From assembly GCA_937966095.1 (NCBI GenBank), contig CALCKF010000056.1, forward strand, positions 1 to 24,283: a stretch of 24,283 nt of DNA. Direction: 5' to 3'. The notes below the pieces were generated by a model. The model saw only the letters and a program-made list of their open reading frames with translations. It searched no databases and was not told the origin of the DNA. This stretch comes from an uncultured Eubacterium sp. GTDB taxonomy: Bacteria; Bacillota; Clostridia; Peptostreptococcales; Anaerovoracaceae. The translations under genes and the position numbers were made by a program. This document shows positions 1 to 7,886 of this stretch, one piece after another (the stretch's first letter is position 1; the number at the start of each line of letters is the position of its first letter).

Positions 1-210
1 CTGTGGGTAGATCTTAACGGCTGCGGTATGGATGAGCCTGATATGTCAAGATTCTTTGCTACAAAGGCAGGTGTGCTGGTGGAGAGCGGAAACCGGCTGT
101 TTGTCCATAATGCAGAAGGATTTATAAGGATAAACCTGGCTATGCCTAGATCAGTGGTAAAAGAAGGTCTTGCAAGGATAGCTAAGGCTATATCAGACAA
201 CAGGCGTTAG
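1..210 (+). CDS. MalY/PatB-type PLP aminotransferase / cystathionine beta-lyase, C-terminal fragment
   Basis: Only the last 69 codons are present; the frame is open from base 1, so the gene begins upstream of the window. The residues match the end of the small domain of fold-type I PLP enzymes of the MalY/PatB group: a Leu-Trp-Val-Asp-Leu opening (family: WLDF), then an acidic stretch, a KAGV segment, and GFIRINLAMPRS, which corresponds to the family's GxxRLNxAxPRS with the arginine that binds the substrate carboxylate. Known members cleave cystathionine or cysteine by beta-elimination, or act as aminotransferases; the fragment cannot decide between these. The gene ends 15 bp from the end of the oppositely oriented flavoprotein gene, with no obvious terminator between them. 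Family assignment is fairly sure, exact substrate is not. Confidence 0.82.
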   Translation: MWVDLNGCGMDEPDMSRFFATKAGVLVESGNRLFVHNAEGFIRINLAMPRSVVKEGLARIAKAISDNRR

Positions 211-225
211 ATTTTCAGATGACCT

Positions 226-1404
226 TTAATGTATATGAGCGATGGCAGTTCTTGCAGATGAATACGCTAACTGAAGGTTATAGCCGCCGGTCATACCATC
301 TATATCCAGTGCTTCTCCGATGGCAAAAAGTCCGGGATGATCTTTGAATTCCATAGATGAAAGATCAAGCTGTGAAATGTCTATGCCGCCTGATGTGACC
401 ATGGCTTTGTCGAATCCTGACACTGAAGATACGATAAAAGACTCGCATGTCAGTTTGTCTGCCAGTTTTTTCAATGATTCGCCATATCTTTCCACCATAC
501 TTCTGCACAGTCTTTTAGGAAGACCGAATTCTGATGAGATCGTGTTGGAAGTGGAAGTCCTCCTTTTTTTTACGGAATTTTTCAGTATTTCCAGGACCTT
601 AACATTATCAAGCGGATAAAGATAGTTGATCGAGATCGTATCACCAGGGGATATATACTTTGAGATGTCCATGACAGCAGGACCGGAAAGGTCTGAGTGT
701 GTAAATATCAGTCCGCCTCGATTTTCTGCATGCTTACCTCCGTTTCCGGATACAGATATCATCACGTTTTCAAAAGAGATCCCTGAAAGATGACTGTATG
801 GGTAATTTGCGACGCAGACGGAAGAAAGCGCCGGTCTCAGACAGCTGATATCGATATGAAGATCCCGTTCAAGAACATGAAACATGGATCCGTCAGAGCC
901 TGTGAAGGGATATGAGCATCCGCCCGATGCGATAACCAGATTCCTGGCAGTAAAATCATTTCCACCGGACATCACCTGCCAGCCGCTGTCCGAAGCCTTT
1001 ATACGGTCTACAGGTGTTTTGTACTTTATATCAAATCCGTTATCTCCGGATCTTCTCATTAGCATATCAAGTATATCATTTGCATCCATTGACTTTGGGA
1101 AAACCTTCCCGTCATTGCGTGTGAGCACTCTGATACCGTTGTCTTCAAGGAAAGATATAAGAGATATATTATTATATTTATACAGGCATTTTCTTATCTT
1201 TGCTCCGTTTTTTCCATAGCAGGGGATAAAATCTTTTATAGAACCGCTATGTGTTATATTACAATGTCCATTGCCGCTCATAAGCAGTTTAGTGCCGGCA
1301 TGTCCTGTTTTTTCCAGTATGAGTCCGTTTATACGCTGCATTGCCGCGGCTCCACAGAAAAGGCCCGATGCACCGGCTCCTATAATTATGCAGTCGTAGA
1401 CCAT
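226..1404 (-). CDS. BaiN/HI0933-family FAD-dependent oxidoreductase
   Basis: A 392-residue flavoprotein, the usual length for this family. The N-terminus has a Rossmann dinucleotide fold with GAGASG at residues 9-14 and the ribose-binding acid E31. SGNGHCNIT at 43-51 is the family signature, usually SGxGRCN; His replaces the common Arg. Near the C-terminus GLFAIGEALDIDGMTGGYN is the second FAD-binding signature. The start is supported by AAAGGAGG placed 8 nt before ATG on the minus strand. Members are annotated as NAD(P)/FAD-dependent oxidoreductases; one, BaiN, was proposed to act on bile-acid intermediates, but most have no proven substrate, so no pathway is assigned. Likely cytosolic and monocistronic, read from the promoter at 1440-1469. 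Confidence 0.88.
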   Translation of the reverse strand: MVYDCIIIGAGASGLFCGAAAMQRINGLILEKTGHAGTKLLMSGNGHCNITHSGSIKDFIPCYGKNGAKIRKCLYKYNNISLISFLEDNGIRVLTRNDGKVFPKSMDANDILDMLMRRSGDNGFDIKYKTPVDRIKASDSGWQVMSGGNDFTARNLVIASGGCSYPFTGSDGSMFHVLERDLHIDISCLRPALSSVCVANYPYSHLSGISFENVMISVSGNGGKHAENRGGLIFTHSDLSGPAVMDISKYISPGDTISINYLYPLDNVKVLEILKNSVKKRRTSTSNTISSEFGLPKRLCRSMVERYGESLKKLADKLTCESFIVSSVSGFDKAMVTSGGIDISQLDLSSMEFKDHPGLFAIGEALDIDGMTGGYNLQLAYSSARTAIAHIH

Positions 1405-1439
1405 TTTATGCTCCTCCTTTTTATAAAAGATGCGGATAT

Positions 1440-1469
1440 ATTATAGAATATATAATGTTCAAAAATCAA
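1440..1469 (-). promoter_or_regulatory. Predicted promoter of the BaiN-like gene
   Basis: On the minus strand TTGATT (1469-1464) and TATAAT (1445-1440) are separated by 18 bp. The predicted start would leave a leader of about 30 nt before the ATG at 1404. Consensus inspection only. Confidence 0.5.
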
Positions 1470-1521
1470 TATGATGCTTTATTTTACCATAAGCCTACTA
1501 TAAAACCTCTTCGGAAAGTAG

Positions 1522-1549
1522 TATAATCTACACGGAAATGGAGGAAAAA
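1522..1549 (+). promoter_or_regulatory. -10 element and Shine-Dalgarno of the clc gene
   Basis: TATAAT lies at 1522-1527 with no good -35 partner. GGAGG at 1540-1544 stands 5 nt before a GTG at 1550. The in-frame ATG at 1538 overlaps this GGAGG and would sit only a few bases after the predicted transcription start, so GTG 1550 is the better start. Confidence 0.5.
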
Positions 1550-3115
1550 GTGAAAAAAGATATATCGGGAATGCTCAATAGAGCAGACAGATTCAAGGTG
1601 ATACTTATAGGGGAAGGGATACTGGTAGGAGCGGCTGCAGGTTTTTTTGTAATGTTATACAGGATAGCTCTCGAGTATGCTGACATATGGCTGGATATCA
1701 TGATTGGATATGCGGCACGGAGCGTCGTATATATGGCGGGATGGTTCATGGTCCTCATGCTGATGGCGATCATCGTTAGCCGTCTTGTTTCTTATGAGCC
1801 GATGATTTCAGGAAGCGGGATACCACAGCTTGAGGGAGAGGTTACAGGGCGTCTTGATCAGTTATGGTGGAGAGTGGCTGCAGCCAAATTTATCGGGGGT
1901 TTCCTGTGTCTTTTAGGAGGTCTTGCACTGGGACGGGAAGGGCCGTCAATACAATTAGGAGCAATGATGGGAAAAGGGATATCAAAGGTCATGGACAGAG
2001 GAAAGACTGAGGAAAGATTTCTTATGACCTGCGGAGCAAGTGCCGGTCTTGCCGCCGCATTCCATGCGCCGCTGGCAGGGGTAATGTTTTCACTTGAGGA
2101 AATACATAAGAATTTTTCTGTGTCGGTGCTTACTTCCGTGATGACAGCATCACTTACGGCAGATATACTGTGCACCCTAATACTGGGAACAGACTCGGTA
2201 TTCAGATTCGATATAGTAAGACCTTTGCCAACAAATCATTACTGGATGGTAGTCGTGCTGGGGATTCTTCTGGGATTCCTGGGGGCCTTCTACAACTGGT
2301 TCACGTTAAAGGTGCAGTCTTTATATGATAGGGCAAAATTTCTCGGTACGACAGGGAAAATAATGATACCGTTTTTGCTGGCAGGGATCCTGGGATTTAC
2401 TGCACCTGAACTTTTGGGAAGCGGGCATGATCTGATAGAGTATCTTACCCACGAGGATGTGATACTGGGGACAGTGGTTTTTATACTTGCAGGCAGATTT
2501 GTGTTCTCAGCTGTCAGTTTCGGTTCGGGAGCACCAGGTGGTATTTTCTTTCCTCTTCTGGTACTGGGAGGTTTTATAGGGGGAGGATTTGCCATAGCAG
2601 GGACAGAATTTTTTGCACTTGATCCCGTATACGTAAATAATTTTGTATTATTGGCCATGGCAGGATATTTTGCCGCTATTGTCAGAGCGCCGCTTACCGG
2701 TATAATACTTATTTTTGAAATGACCGGATCACTAAGTCATATGGCATCCCTGTCGATAGTTTCGATAGTTGCATATATAGTGGCAACGCTTCTTAAGTCT
2801 AAGCCTATTTATGAAAGCCTTCTCGAACGTTTGCTGAGCAGAATGGGGGGAAATGAAGAGGGTAAAGACGGCGTTACACAGAAAGTACTTGCCAATTTTG
2901 TTATAAAGCATGGCTCCCGACCGGACGGGCGTTTTGTAAGGGAAGTGGAATGGCCTGATAACTGTCTTCTGGTAGCCATACAGAGAGGCAGCGATGAACT
3001 TATACCCAGGGGGAAAACAAAACTTCATGCAGGTGATATCATAGTCATTATGACTGATGAAAGAGATGCCCCTTCTGTAAATGACAGGATGGAAAAATTG
3101 TGTGGAGGATTTTGA
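1550..3115 (+). CDS. ClC-family H+/Cl- exchange transporter with TrkA-C domain
   Basis: Integral membrane protein of about 520 residues with all ClC selectivity motifs. Numbered from the in-frame ATG at 1538: GSGIP 92-96 (anion-binding Ser93), GREGP 132-136 (gating Glu134), the pair E187/E188 matching the E. coli proton-pathway Glu203, GSGAPGGIFFP 329-339, and KPIY with Tyr425 matching E. coli Tyr445. Serine rather than proline in GSGIP points to chloride rather than nitrate, and the two conserved glutamates point to an antiporter rather than a channel (family knowledge). A soluble tail from about residue 450 looks like a TrkA-C/RCK-C regulatory domain. GTG 1550 is preferred as start because GGAGG precedes it by 5 nt. 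The next gene starts 16 bp downstream, so the two are probably co-transcribed. Confidence 0.93.
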   Translation: MKKDISGMLNRADRFKVILIGEGILVGAAAGFFVMLYRIALEYADIWLDIMIGYAARSVVYMAGWFMVLMLMAIIVSRLVSYEPMISGSGIPQLEGEVTGRLDQLWWRVAAAKFIGGFLCLLGGLALGREGPSIQLGAMMGKGISKVMDRGKTEERFLMTCGASAGLAAAFHAPLAGVMFSLEEIHKNFSVSVLTSVMTASLTADILCTLILGTDSVFRFDIVRPLPTNHYWMVVVLGILLGFLGAFYNWFTLKVQSLYDRAKFLGTTGKIMIPFLLAGILGFTAPELLGSGHDLIEYLTHEDVILGTVVFILAGRFVFSAVSFGSGAPGGIFFPLLVLGGFIGGGFAIAGTEFFALDPVYVNNFVLLAMAGYFAAIVRAPLTGIILIFEMTGSLSHMASLSIVSIVAYIVATLLKSKPIYESLLERLLSRMGGNEEGKDGVTQKVLANFVIKHGSRPDGRFVREVEWPDNCLLVAIQRGSDELIPRGKTKLHAGDIIVIMTDERDAPSVNDRMEKLCGGF

Positions 3116-3131
3116 TAAAGGAAGGCTGTTT

Positions 3132-3941
3132 ATGAGTGATTTTTTGAAAAATAAAATAACAGATGAGATAGTTTCGTTTGTAGGTAAGGAAAATAAAATC
3201 AATAAGATGGGAAATATCTGGAAAGATCCGATCGTCGGATTTGCGGATGTATGGCATCCGTATGTGAGACGGCTGAGGGAAATCGTGCATGAGAGACATC
3301 AGATGCCGGAAGAAGTCATACCTGAAGCATCAATAGTCATCGTATATTTTGTACCTTTTGCCGAATGGATAACGATATCAAATAAAGAGCGGGGTCTTGC
3401 TTCCAGTGAGTGGGCTCAGAGTTATGAGGAAACAAATGCAATGTTTTCAAGACTTAATGAACATATCACAGATTTCATTCATAAACTGGGATATAAGGCT
3501 GCAGTTGCACCGGAATCCAAAGTGTTTTATAGAGACGAGGTTATAAGCCGATGGTCATTTCGGCATTTTGCATATGCTGCGGGAATAGGGACATTCGGAC
3601 TGAATAATATGCTGATAACTGACAAAGGCTGTGCAGGAAGATTGAGTACCGTAGTGACTGATCTGGATATAAAGGGCGGTGAACCGAAAAAGGAAGAGGC
3701 ATGTCTGTATAAGAGAAACGGTTCATGCGGGCTTTGCGTGATGAAGTGCCCGGCTGAGGCGCTTACAGCAGAGGGGTTCGATCGCAACAGATGTTTTGAG
3801 CAATGCCTTAAGAATGCCTCAGTATACAATGATTTCGGCAGTTCATATACATCAGGACCTGAAGACAATATTCGTGGATCAGGATCTGAAGTATGCGGAA
3901 AATGTATAGCCGGACTGCCATGTACTTATAAGACACCTTGA
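3132..3941 (+). CDS. QueG-like (epoxyqueuosine reductase-type) 4Fe-4S protein
   Basis: A 269-residue cytosolic iron-sulfur protein. RHFAYAAGIGTFGLNN (about 144-159) matches the segment in QueG-type proteins that packs against the cobalamin site. Cysteines 191, 199, 202 and 206 (CxxCxxxCP) and 221, 225, 255, 258 and 264 are enough for two [4Fe-4S] clusters, as in the reductive dehalogenase/QueG superfamily. It is about 100 residues shorter than classical QueG and has no HEAT-repeat tail, so it is probably one of the short QueG-like proteins often annotated as epoxyqueuosine reductase; that function is not shown here. The start at 3132 is chosen over an upstream in-frame ATG (3081) because AAGGAAGG lies 6 nt before it and because the longer form would overlap clc. 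Confidence 0.75.
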   Translation: MSDFLKNKITDEIVSFVGKENKINKMGNIWKDPIVGFADVWHPYVRRLREIVHERHQMPEEVIPEASIVIVYFVPFAEWITISNKERGLASSEWAQSYEETNAMFSRLNEHITDFIHKLGYKAAVAPESKVFYRDEVISRWSFRHFAYAAGIGTFGLNNMLITDKGCAGRLSTVVTDLDIKGGEPKKEEACLYKRNGSCGLCVMKCPAEALTAEGFDRNRCFEQCLKNASVYNDFGSSYTSGPEDNIRGSGSEVCGKCIAGLPCTYKTP

Positions 3942-3960
3942 AAAACAGGATCCGACGCAG

Positions 3961-3999
3961 CTGCCATAGAACTCATAAAAGCTGATATCATTATGGCAG
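3961..3999 (+). promoter_or_regulatory. Inverted repeat touching the murE ribosome binding site
   Basis: CTGCCATA (3961-3968) and TATGGCAG (3992-3999) form a perfect 8-bp stem with a 23-nt loop. The 3' arm runs into the murE Shine-Dalgarno (AGGGGG, about 3998-4003). No U-tract follows, so it is not a normal intrinsic terminator. It may be a processing or translation-control hairpin, or chance. Confidence 0.4.
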
Positions 4000-4008
4000 G
4001 GGGTATTT

Positions 4009-5517
4009 ATGAAGCTGCGAGAGATTTGTGAGGAAATGGAATGTATCCTGATACAGGGTGATATGGATAAGGAAGTGACAGATATAGCCTATGATTCCAG
4101 AAAAGCTGTACCAGGATCAGTTTTTGTATGTATCACAGGTACGGAAACAGACGGACATCTGTACATACGGGATGCAGTTGAAAAAGGGGCATCTGCTATC
4201 ATTGTTGAAAGAGAAGAGGAAGCTGAGATGATACCGGAATGCATAACGGTAATAAAGGTGTATTCCGGCAGGAGAGCTCTTGCTCTCATATCGTCAGTAT
4301 ATTTCGGACATCCTGAAAGAGATCTTATAACTGTAGGAATAACAGGAACTAAAGGAAAAACTACCACGATGTATATGATAAAGAGCATACTGGATGCGGC
4401 AGGCGAGCGGGCAGGAATATCAGGTACTATCGAGATAATGACCGGCAGCAGGAAAATATATGCGTACAATACTACTCCGCAATCGTATGAGCTGTACAAA
4501 TATATGGCTGAAATGGTAAAATCCGGATGCCGGTATATTATAATGGAAGTATCGTCTCAGGGGATAAAGATGAACAGGACAGAAGGAATAATCTTCGATT
4601 ACGGAGTGTTCACAAATATTTCGCCGGACCATATCGGACCGGGTGAACATGAGGATTTCGGAGAATATCTTATGTGTAAGAGCCTTCTGTTCAGACAGTG
4701 CGTGACGGGAGTAGTGAATGCAGATGATGTGTATATCGATGACATCCTGAAGGAGCATACATGTTCGGTGATAACTTTTTCTGCAGAAAAGAAGGCAGAT
4801 ATTACCGCCTCGGATGTGCGGCCATTTAAAGAAAACGGCAGATTGGGAATGGAATTTGAGTTTTCCGGCCTTATGAAGGGACCTGGAAAAGTGAACATAC
4901 CGGGCAGATTTTCTGTTTACAATGCATTGGCAGCAGCAGCAGTGTGCAGAAGTATGGGGATATCAGAAACTGACGTGCAGAAAGGTCTTGAAGAGGTGCA
5001 TGTAAAAGGGCGCGCCGAGATGGTTAATATTTCGGAAGACTTTACAGTGATTATAGATTATGCCCATAATGAAACAAGTACAAGAAGTATTCTGGAGACA
5101 TTGCGCAGCTATAGACCGTCCAGGATAGTTGCAGTATTCGGATGCGGGGGTAACCGTTCCAGAATAAGAAGGTATGACATAGGAAGAATAGCAGGAGAGC
5201 TGGCTGACCTTAGTGTATTGACAAGCGACAATCCTAGATTTGAAAAGGTGTCTGATATAAATGATGATATTAAGAAGACCCTGAATGAGACAGGAGGAGA
5301 CTATTTGGAAATAGAAGACCGGAAAGAGGCGATAGCATATGCTGTTACGCATGCATTTCCTGGAGATGTTATAATAATGCTGGGCAAGGGACATGAGGAT
5401 TATATTGAAACAGAAGGTATCAGATATCATTTTTCCGAGCATGAGGCAATAGAGGAAATAGTAAAAGAGATCAAAAGCGGTGAACGCAGGATGGAAAACG
5501 GGGCGAAACTCATTTAA
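4009..5517 (+). CDS. murE: UDP-N-acetylmuramyl-tripeptide synthetase (MurE), divergent subgroup
   Basis: A 502-residue Mur ligase that adds the third amino acid to UDP-MurNAc-L-Ala-D-Glu in the cytosol during peptidoglycan precursor synthesis. P-loop GITGTKGKTTT at 110-120, NTTPQS at 154-159, EVSSQ at 180-184, PDHIG at 206-210, the lysine that is carbamylated in the family at K224 (CKSLLF), DYAHN at 350-354, DNPR at 407-410 and GKGHEDY at 459-465. DNPR is the motif normally linked to meso-diaminopimelate, rather than lysine, addition. EVSSQ (usually EVSSH) and SPDHIGPGEHEDF (usually SRDHLDFHG) place it in a divergent branch that I recall from lactobacilli and relatives. The gene stands outside a dcw cluster, so a second murE elsewhere is possible. 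CAGGGGG precedes ATG by about 5 nt. Confidence 0.9.
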   Translation: MKLREICEEMECILIQGDMDKEVTDIAYDSRKAVPGSVFVCITGTETDGHLYIRDAVEKGASAIIVEREEEAEMIPECITVIKVYSGRRALALISSVYFGHPERDLITVGITGTKGKTTTMYMIKSILDAAGERAGISGTIEIMTGSRKIYAYNTTPQSYELYKYMAEMVKSGCRYIIMEVSSQGIKMNRTEGIIFDYGVFTNISPDHIGPGEHEDFGEYLMCKSLLFRQCVTGVVNADDVYIDDILKEHTCSVITFSAEKKADITASDVRPFKENGRLGMEFEFSGLMKGPGKVNIPGRFSVYNALAAAAVCRSMGISETDVQKGLEEVHVKGRAEMVNISEDFTVIIDYAHNETSTRSILETLRSYRPSRIVAVFGCGGNRSRIRRYDIGRIAGELADLSVLTSDNPRFEKVSDINDDIKKTLNETGGDYLEIEDRKEAIAYAVTHAFPGDVIIMLGKGHEDYIETEGIRYHFSEHEAIEEIVKEIKSGERRMENGAKLI

Positions 5518-5586
5518 AGTATATGGATAATGATCGGAAATACAGAAAAATTAAATAAATCTTAAAAATAGAAATGATCAGGTCAA

Positions 5587-5631
5587 ATGACGGTATGTCT
5601 CCTTATATGTTATAATTTACGCATAGGGAGG
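5587..5631 (+). promoter_or_regulatory. Promoter and ribosome binding site of the ABC transporter pair
   Basis: ATGACG (5587-5592), 18-bp spacer, TATAAT (5611-5616) with an extended -10 TG at 5608-5609. GGGAGG follows at 5626-5631, 10 nt before the GTG start. No terminator for murE is visible in 5518-5586, so some read-through from murE is possible. Confidence 0.6.
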
Positions 5632-5641
5632 TATAAAAGCG

Positions 5642-7885
5642 GTGATACAGTTAAAAAACGTTTCAAAGTATTATTACAGCAAAGGTATGATCGCAAGCGG
5701 GATATCCAGGGTGAATCTCGAATTTGACATAGGAGAATTCGTCGTGATCACGGGGGAGTCCGGCAGCGGCAAGACCACGCTTCTTAACGTTATTTCAGGT
5801 CTGGATTCATACGAGGAAGGTGAAATGTATATCGATGGCAGAGAAACCAGTCATTTTCTGTCATCTGATTTTGAAGAATATAGAAAAAAATACATAGGTA
5901 ATATATTCCAGGATTTCAATCTGGTAAACAGCTATACAGTATATCAGAATATAGAGCTCATACTTCTGATAAACGGATACAAAAAGGATGAAATCAGAAG
6001 AAGAGTCCATCAAATCATAAAGCTTGTGGGAATGGAGCCATATACCAGAACAAAGGTATCAAAACTCTCAGGAGGGCAGAAGCAGCGTGTAGCTATTGCC
6101 AGAGCACTTGCAAAAGATACCGATATAATAGTGGCAGACGAGCCGACAGGGAATCTTGATAGTGAGTCAGCTGAAGGGATAGTGCGTCTTCTGAGTGAGA
6201 TATCAAGGGATCGTCTTGTGATAGTGGTAACACATAATTATGATCAGTTTGCGTCTTATGCCACAAGAAAGATCAAGATGCATGACGGAAGTGTTGCTGA
6301 AGACGTGAGATTGTCAGAGAGGAACAGATCAGAGAATAAAGACATATATTCTGATGAAAGACCGTCAGATGATAATAAGATTACTGACAGGGATATAACA
6401 GCAGGAAGCAGGATAAGACTGGGAGTAAGAAACACTTTTAACATTTTACCTAAATTTATTTTGCTGCTTGTAGTCTTTCTGTTTGTTGTGGCGGCAGTAA
6501 CATCACAGTATACTACACTGCGCAACCAGGAGGCAGAGGAAGATAAACTTGGATTTAACGACTATTTTTATAATTACAGCGAAGACAGAGTCGTGCTGAA
6601 GAAGAAAGATGGTTCTGCGTTTACAGCGGATGATTTCAAAGCGATAGGAAATGTGCAAAATATCAGAACTGTTTCACCCAACGATATACTTCTTGACAGT
6701 GCATTGTATATAGATTCTGAAGATTATTCATATGAAGTGTATCCGAGAACTGTCGGAGAATTCGGCGGAACACTTGAAAAGGGGCGTATGCCGGAAAACG
6801 ATAATGAAGTGATAATAACGGCAGTCCGTGGATATTCCGATGATTCCATGCTTGATGAGCTGCTGGATAAAAATTTCAGGATCAGTATAGGAGAGGACAA
6901 GGAACTCAATGTAACAGTAGTAGGCTTCGGTTATAAAGATCAGGATGATGGAAGTCTTGTATATGCCGGAGATCTTTATGTTACAGATCAGATGATGAGC
7001 GATATGCTGCGGGAAACTTATAATTATGAGAGCACTGTTAAAGTGACGATAAACGGAAAGGAGCAGCATTATCAGCAGGGCGATTCATTTTACAGGATAG
7101 TTCCCAACAGCAGGGTGTCACAGGGCAGTGCAATAGGATCTGAAGAGCTTAATAATTTTTATGATAACGGAGACGCCGAGGGTAAAACGATAACCGTTAC
7201 CGCGGAAAACATATTCTACAGTCAGTCGGTAGATCTTAAGCTGTCGGATATTTATGATAAAAAGAGCTTTAGGGAAAAGACAGGTGTATCTGATTACGAG
7301 AGCAATAACGGGACAATATATATTAGCCAGTCAGATTATGATACACTGTTCAATAAGGGAAATTTTCAGGTCACGGTATATGTGAAGGATACAGATGCCA
7401 TTAAAGATACGCTTGGGGCTCTTGAGAATATGGGCTACATCACTTTGCCGCTGAAAGATACACTGATAAATATATTCAGTGATTTTACCTCTATCATCAA
7501 AGTACCTATGGCAGTAATACTGGTAGTGGCGCTTTTCTTCATAGCATATTTTGTGATACGTCTGATACTGAGATCCAGGGCATCATATTTCAGCATATTG
7601 AGAATGCTGGGAATGGCCAGGAAAAACATAAAGCGGATACTTGATGTGGAAATGCTGCTTATAGTCAATATAGCATATGCTATATTCATTGCATTCATAG
7701 TAATGGTCAATGTGGGAGCGGTAAAGGCAGAATATATAACCGGGCTTATCAAGTACATGGATATATACGACTATGTGATTCTGTATGTGGTAATAATATT
7801 TATGGCATATCTTATCTCCGGTAAATTCGCAAGGAGCCTGTTCAGAAAGACAGCTATTGGAACGTATAGAGAGGAGGAAAGGTGA
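5642..7885 (+). CDS. ABC transporter, fused ATPase-FtsX-type permease (subunit A)
   Basis: A 747-residue fusion of a MacB/LolD-type ATPase with an FtsX-type permease. ATPase: Walker A GESGSGKTT 38-46, Q-loop Q90, signature LSGGQ 142-146, Walker B IIVADE 162-167, switch His198. Permease: one membrane helix at about 271-287, a large extracellular domain (about 290-620), then three helices at about 620-645, 670-700 and 715-740. This 1+3 helix plan is the type VII, mechanotransmission architecture, used for peptide or lipoprotein handling and antimicrobial-peptide resistance rather than for transport through a membrane pore. GTG start, supported by GGGAGG. The stop lies 1 bp before the next gene, which has the same architecture. 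No sensor kinase or response regulator lies beside it. The substrate is unknown. Confidence 0.9.
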   Translation: MIQLKNVSKYYYSKGMIASGISRVNLEFDIGEFVVITGESGSGKTTLLNVISGLDSYEEGEMYIDGRETSHFLSSDFEEYRKKYIGNIFQDFNLVNSYTVYQNIELILLINGYKKDEIRRRVHQIIKLVGMEPYTRTKVSKLSGGQKQRVAIARALAKDTDIIVADEPTGNLDSESAEGIVRLLSEISRDRLVIVVTHNYDQFASYATRKIKMHDGSVAEDVRLSERNRSENKDIYSDERPSDDNKITDRDITAGSRIRLGVRNTFNILPKFILLLVVFLFVVAAVTSQYTTLRNQEAEEDKLGFNDYFYNYSEDRVVLKKKDGSAFTADDFKAIGNVQNIRTVSPNDILLDSALYIDSEDYSYEVYPRTVGEFGGTLEKGRMPENDNEVIITAVRGYSDDSMLDELLDKNFRISIGEDKELNVTVVGFGYKDQDDGSLVYAGDLYVTDQMMSDMLRETYNYESTVKVTINGKEQHYQQGDSFYRIVPNSRVSQGSAIGSEELNNFYDNGDAEGKTITVTAENIFYSQSVDLKLSDIYDKKSFREKTGVSDYESNNGTIYISQSDYDTLFNKGNFQVTVYVKDTDAIKDTLGALENMGYITLPLKDTLINIFSDFTSIIKVPMAVILVVALFFIAYFVIRLILRSRASYFSILRMLGMARKNIKRILDVEMLLIVNIAYAIFIAFIVMVNVGAVKAEYITGLIKYMDIYDYVILYVVIIFMAYLISGKFARSLFRKTAIGTYREEER

Positions 7886-7886
7886 C

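Noticed and set aside
1858..2658. Minus-strand open frames opposite the ClC gene
   Set aside because: They cover motif-rich ClC sequence, have no Shine-Dalgarno and show low-complexity Pro/Ala/Lys composition.
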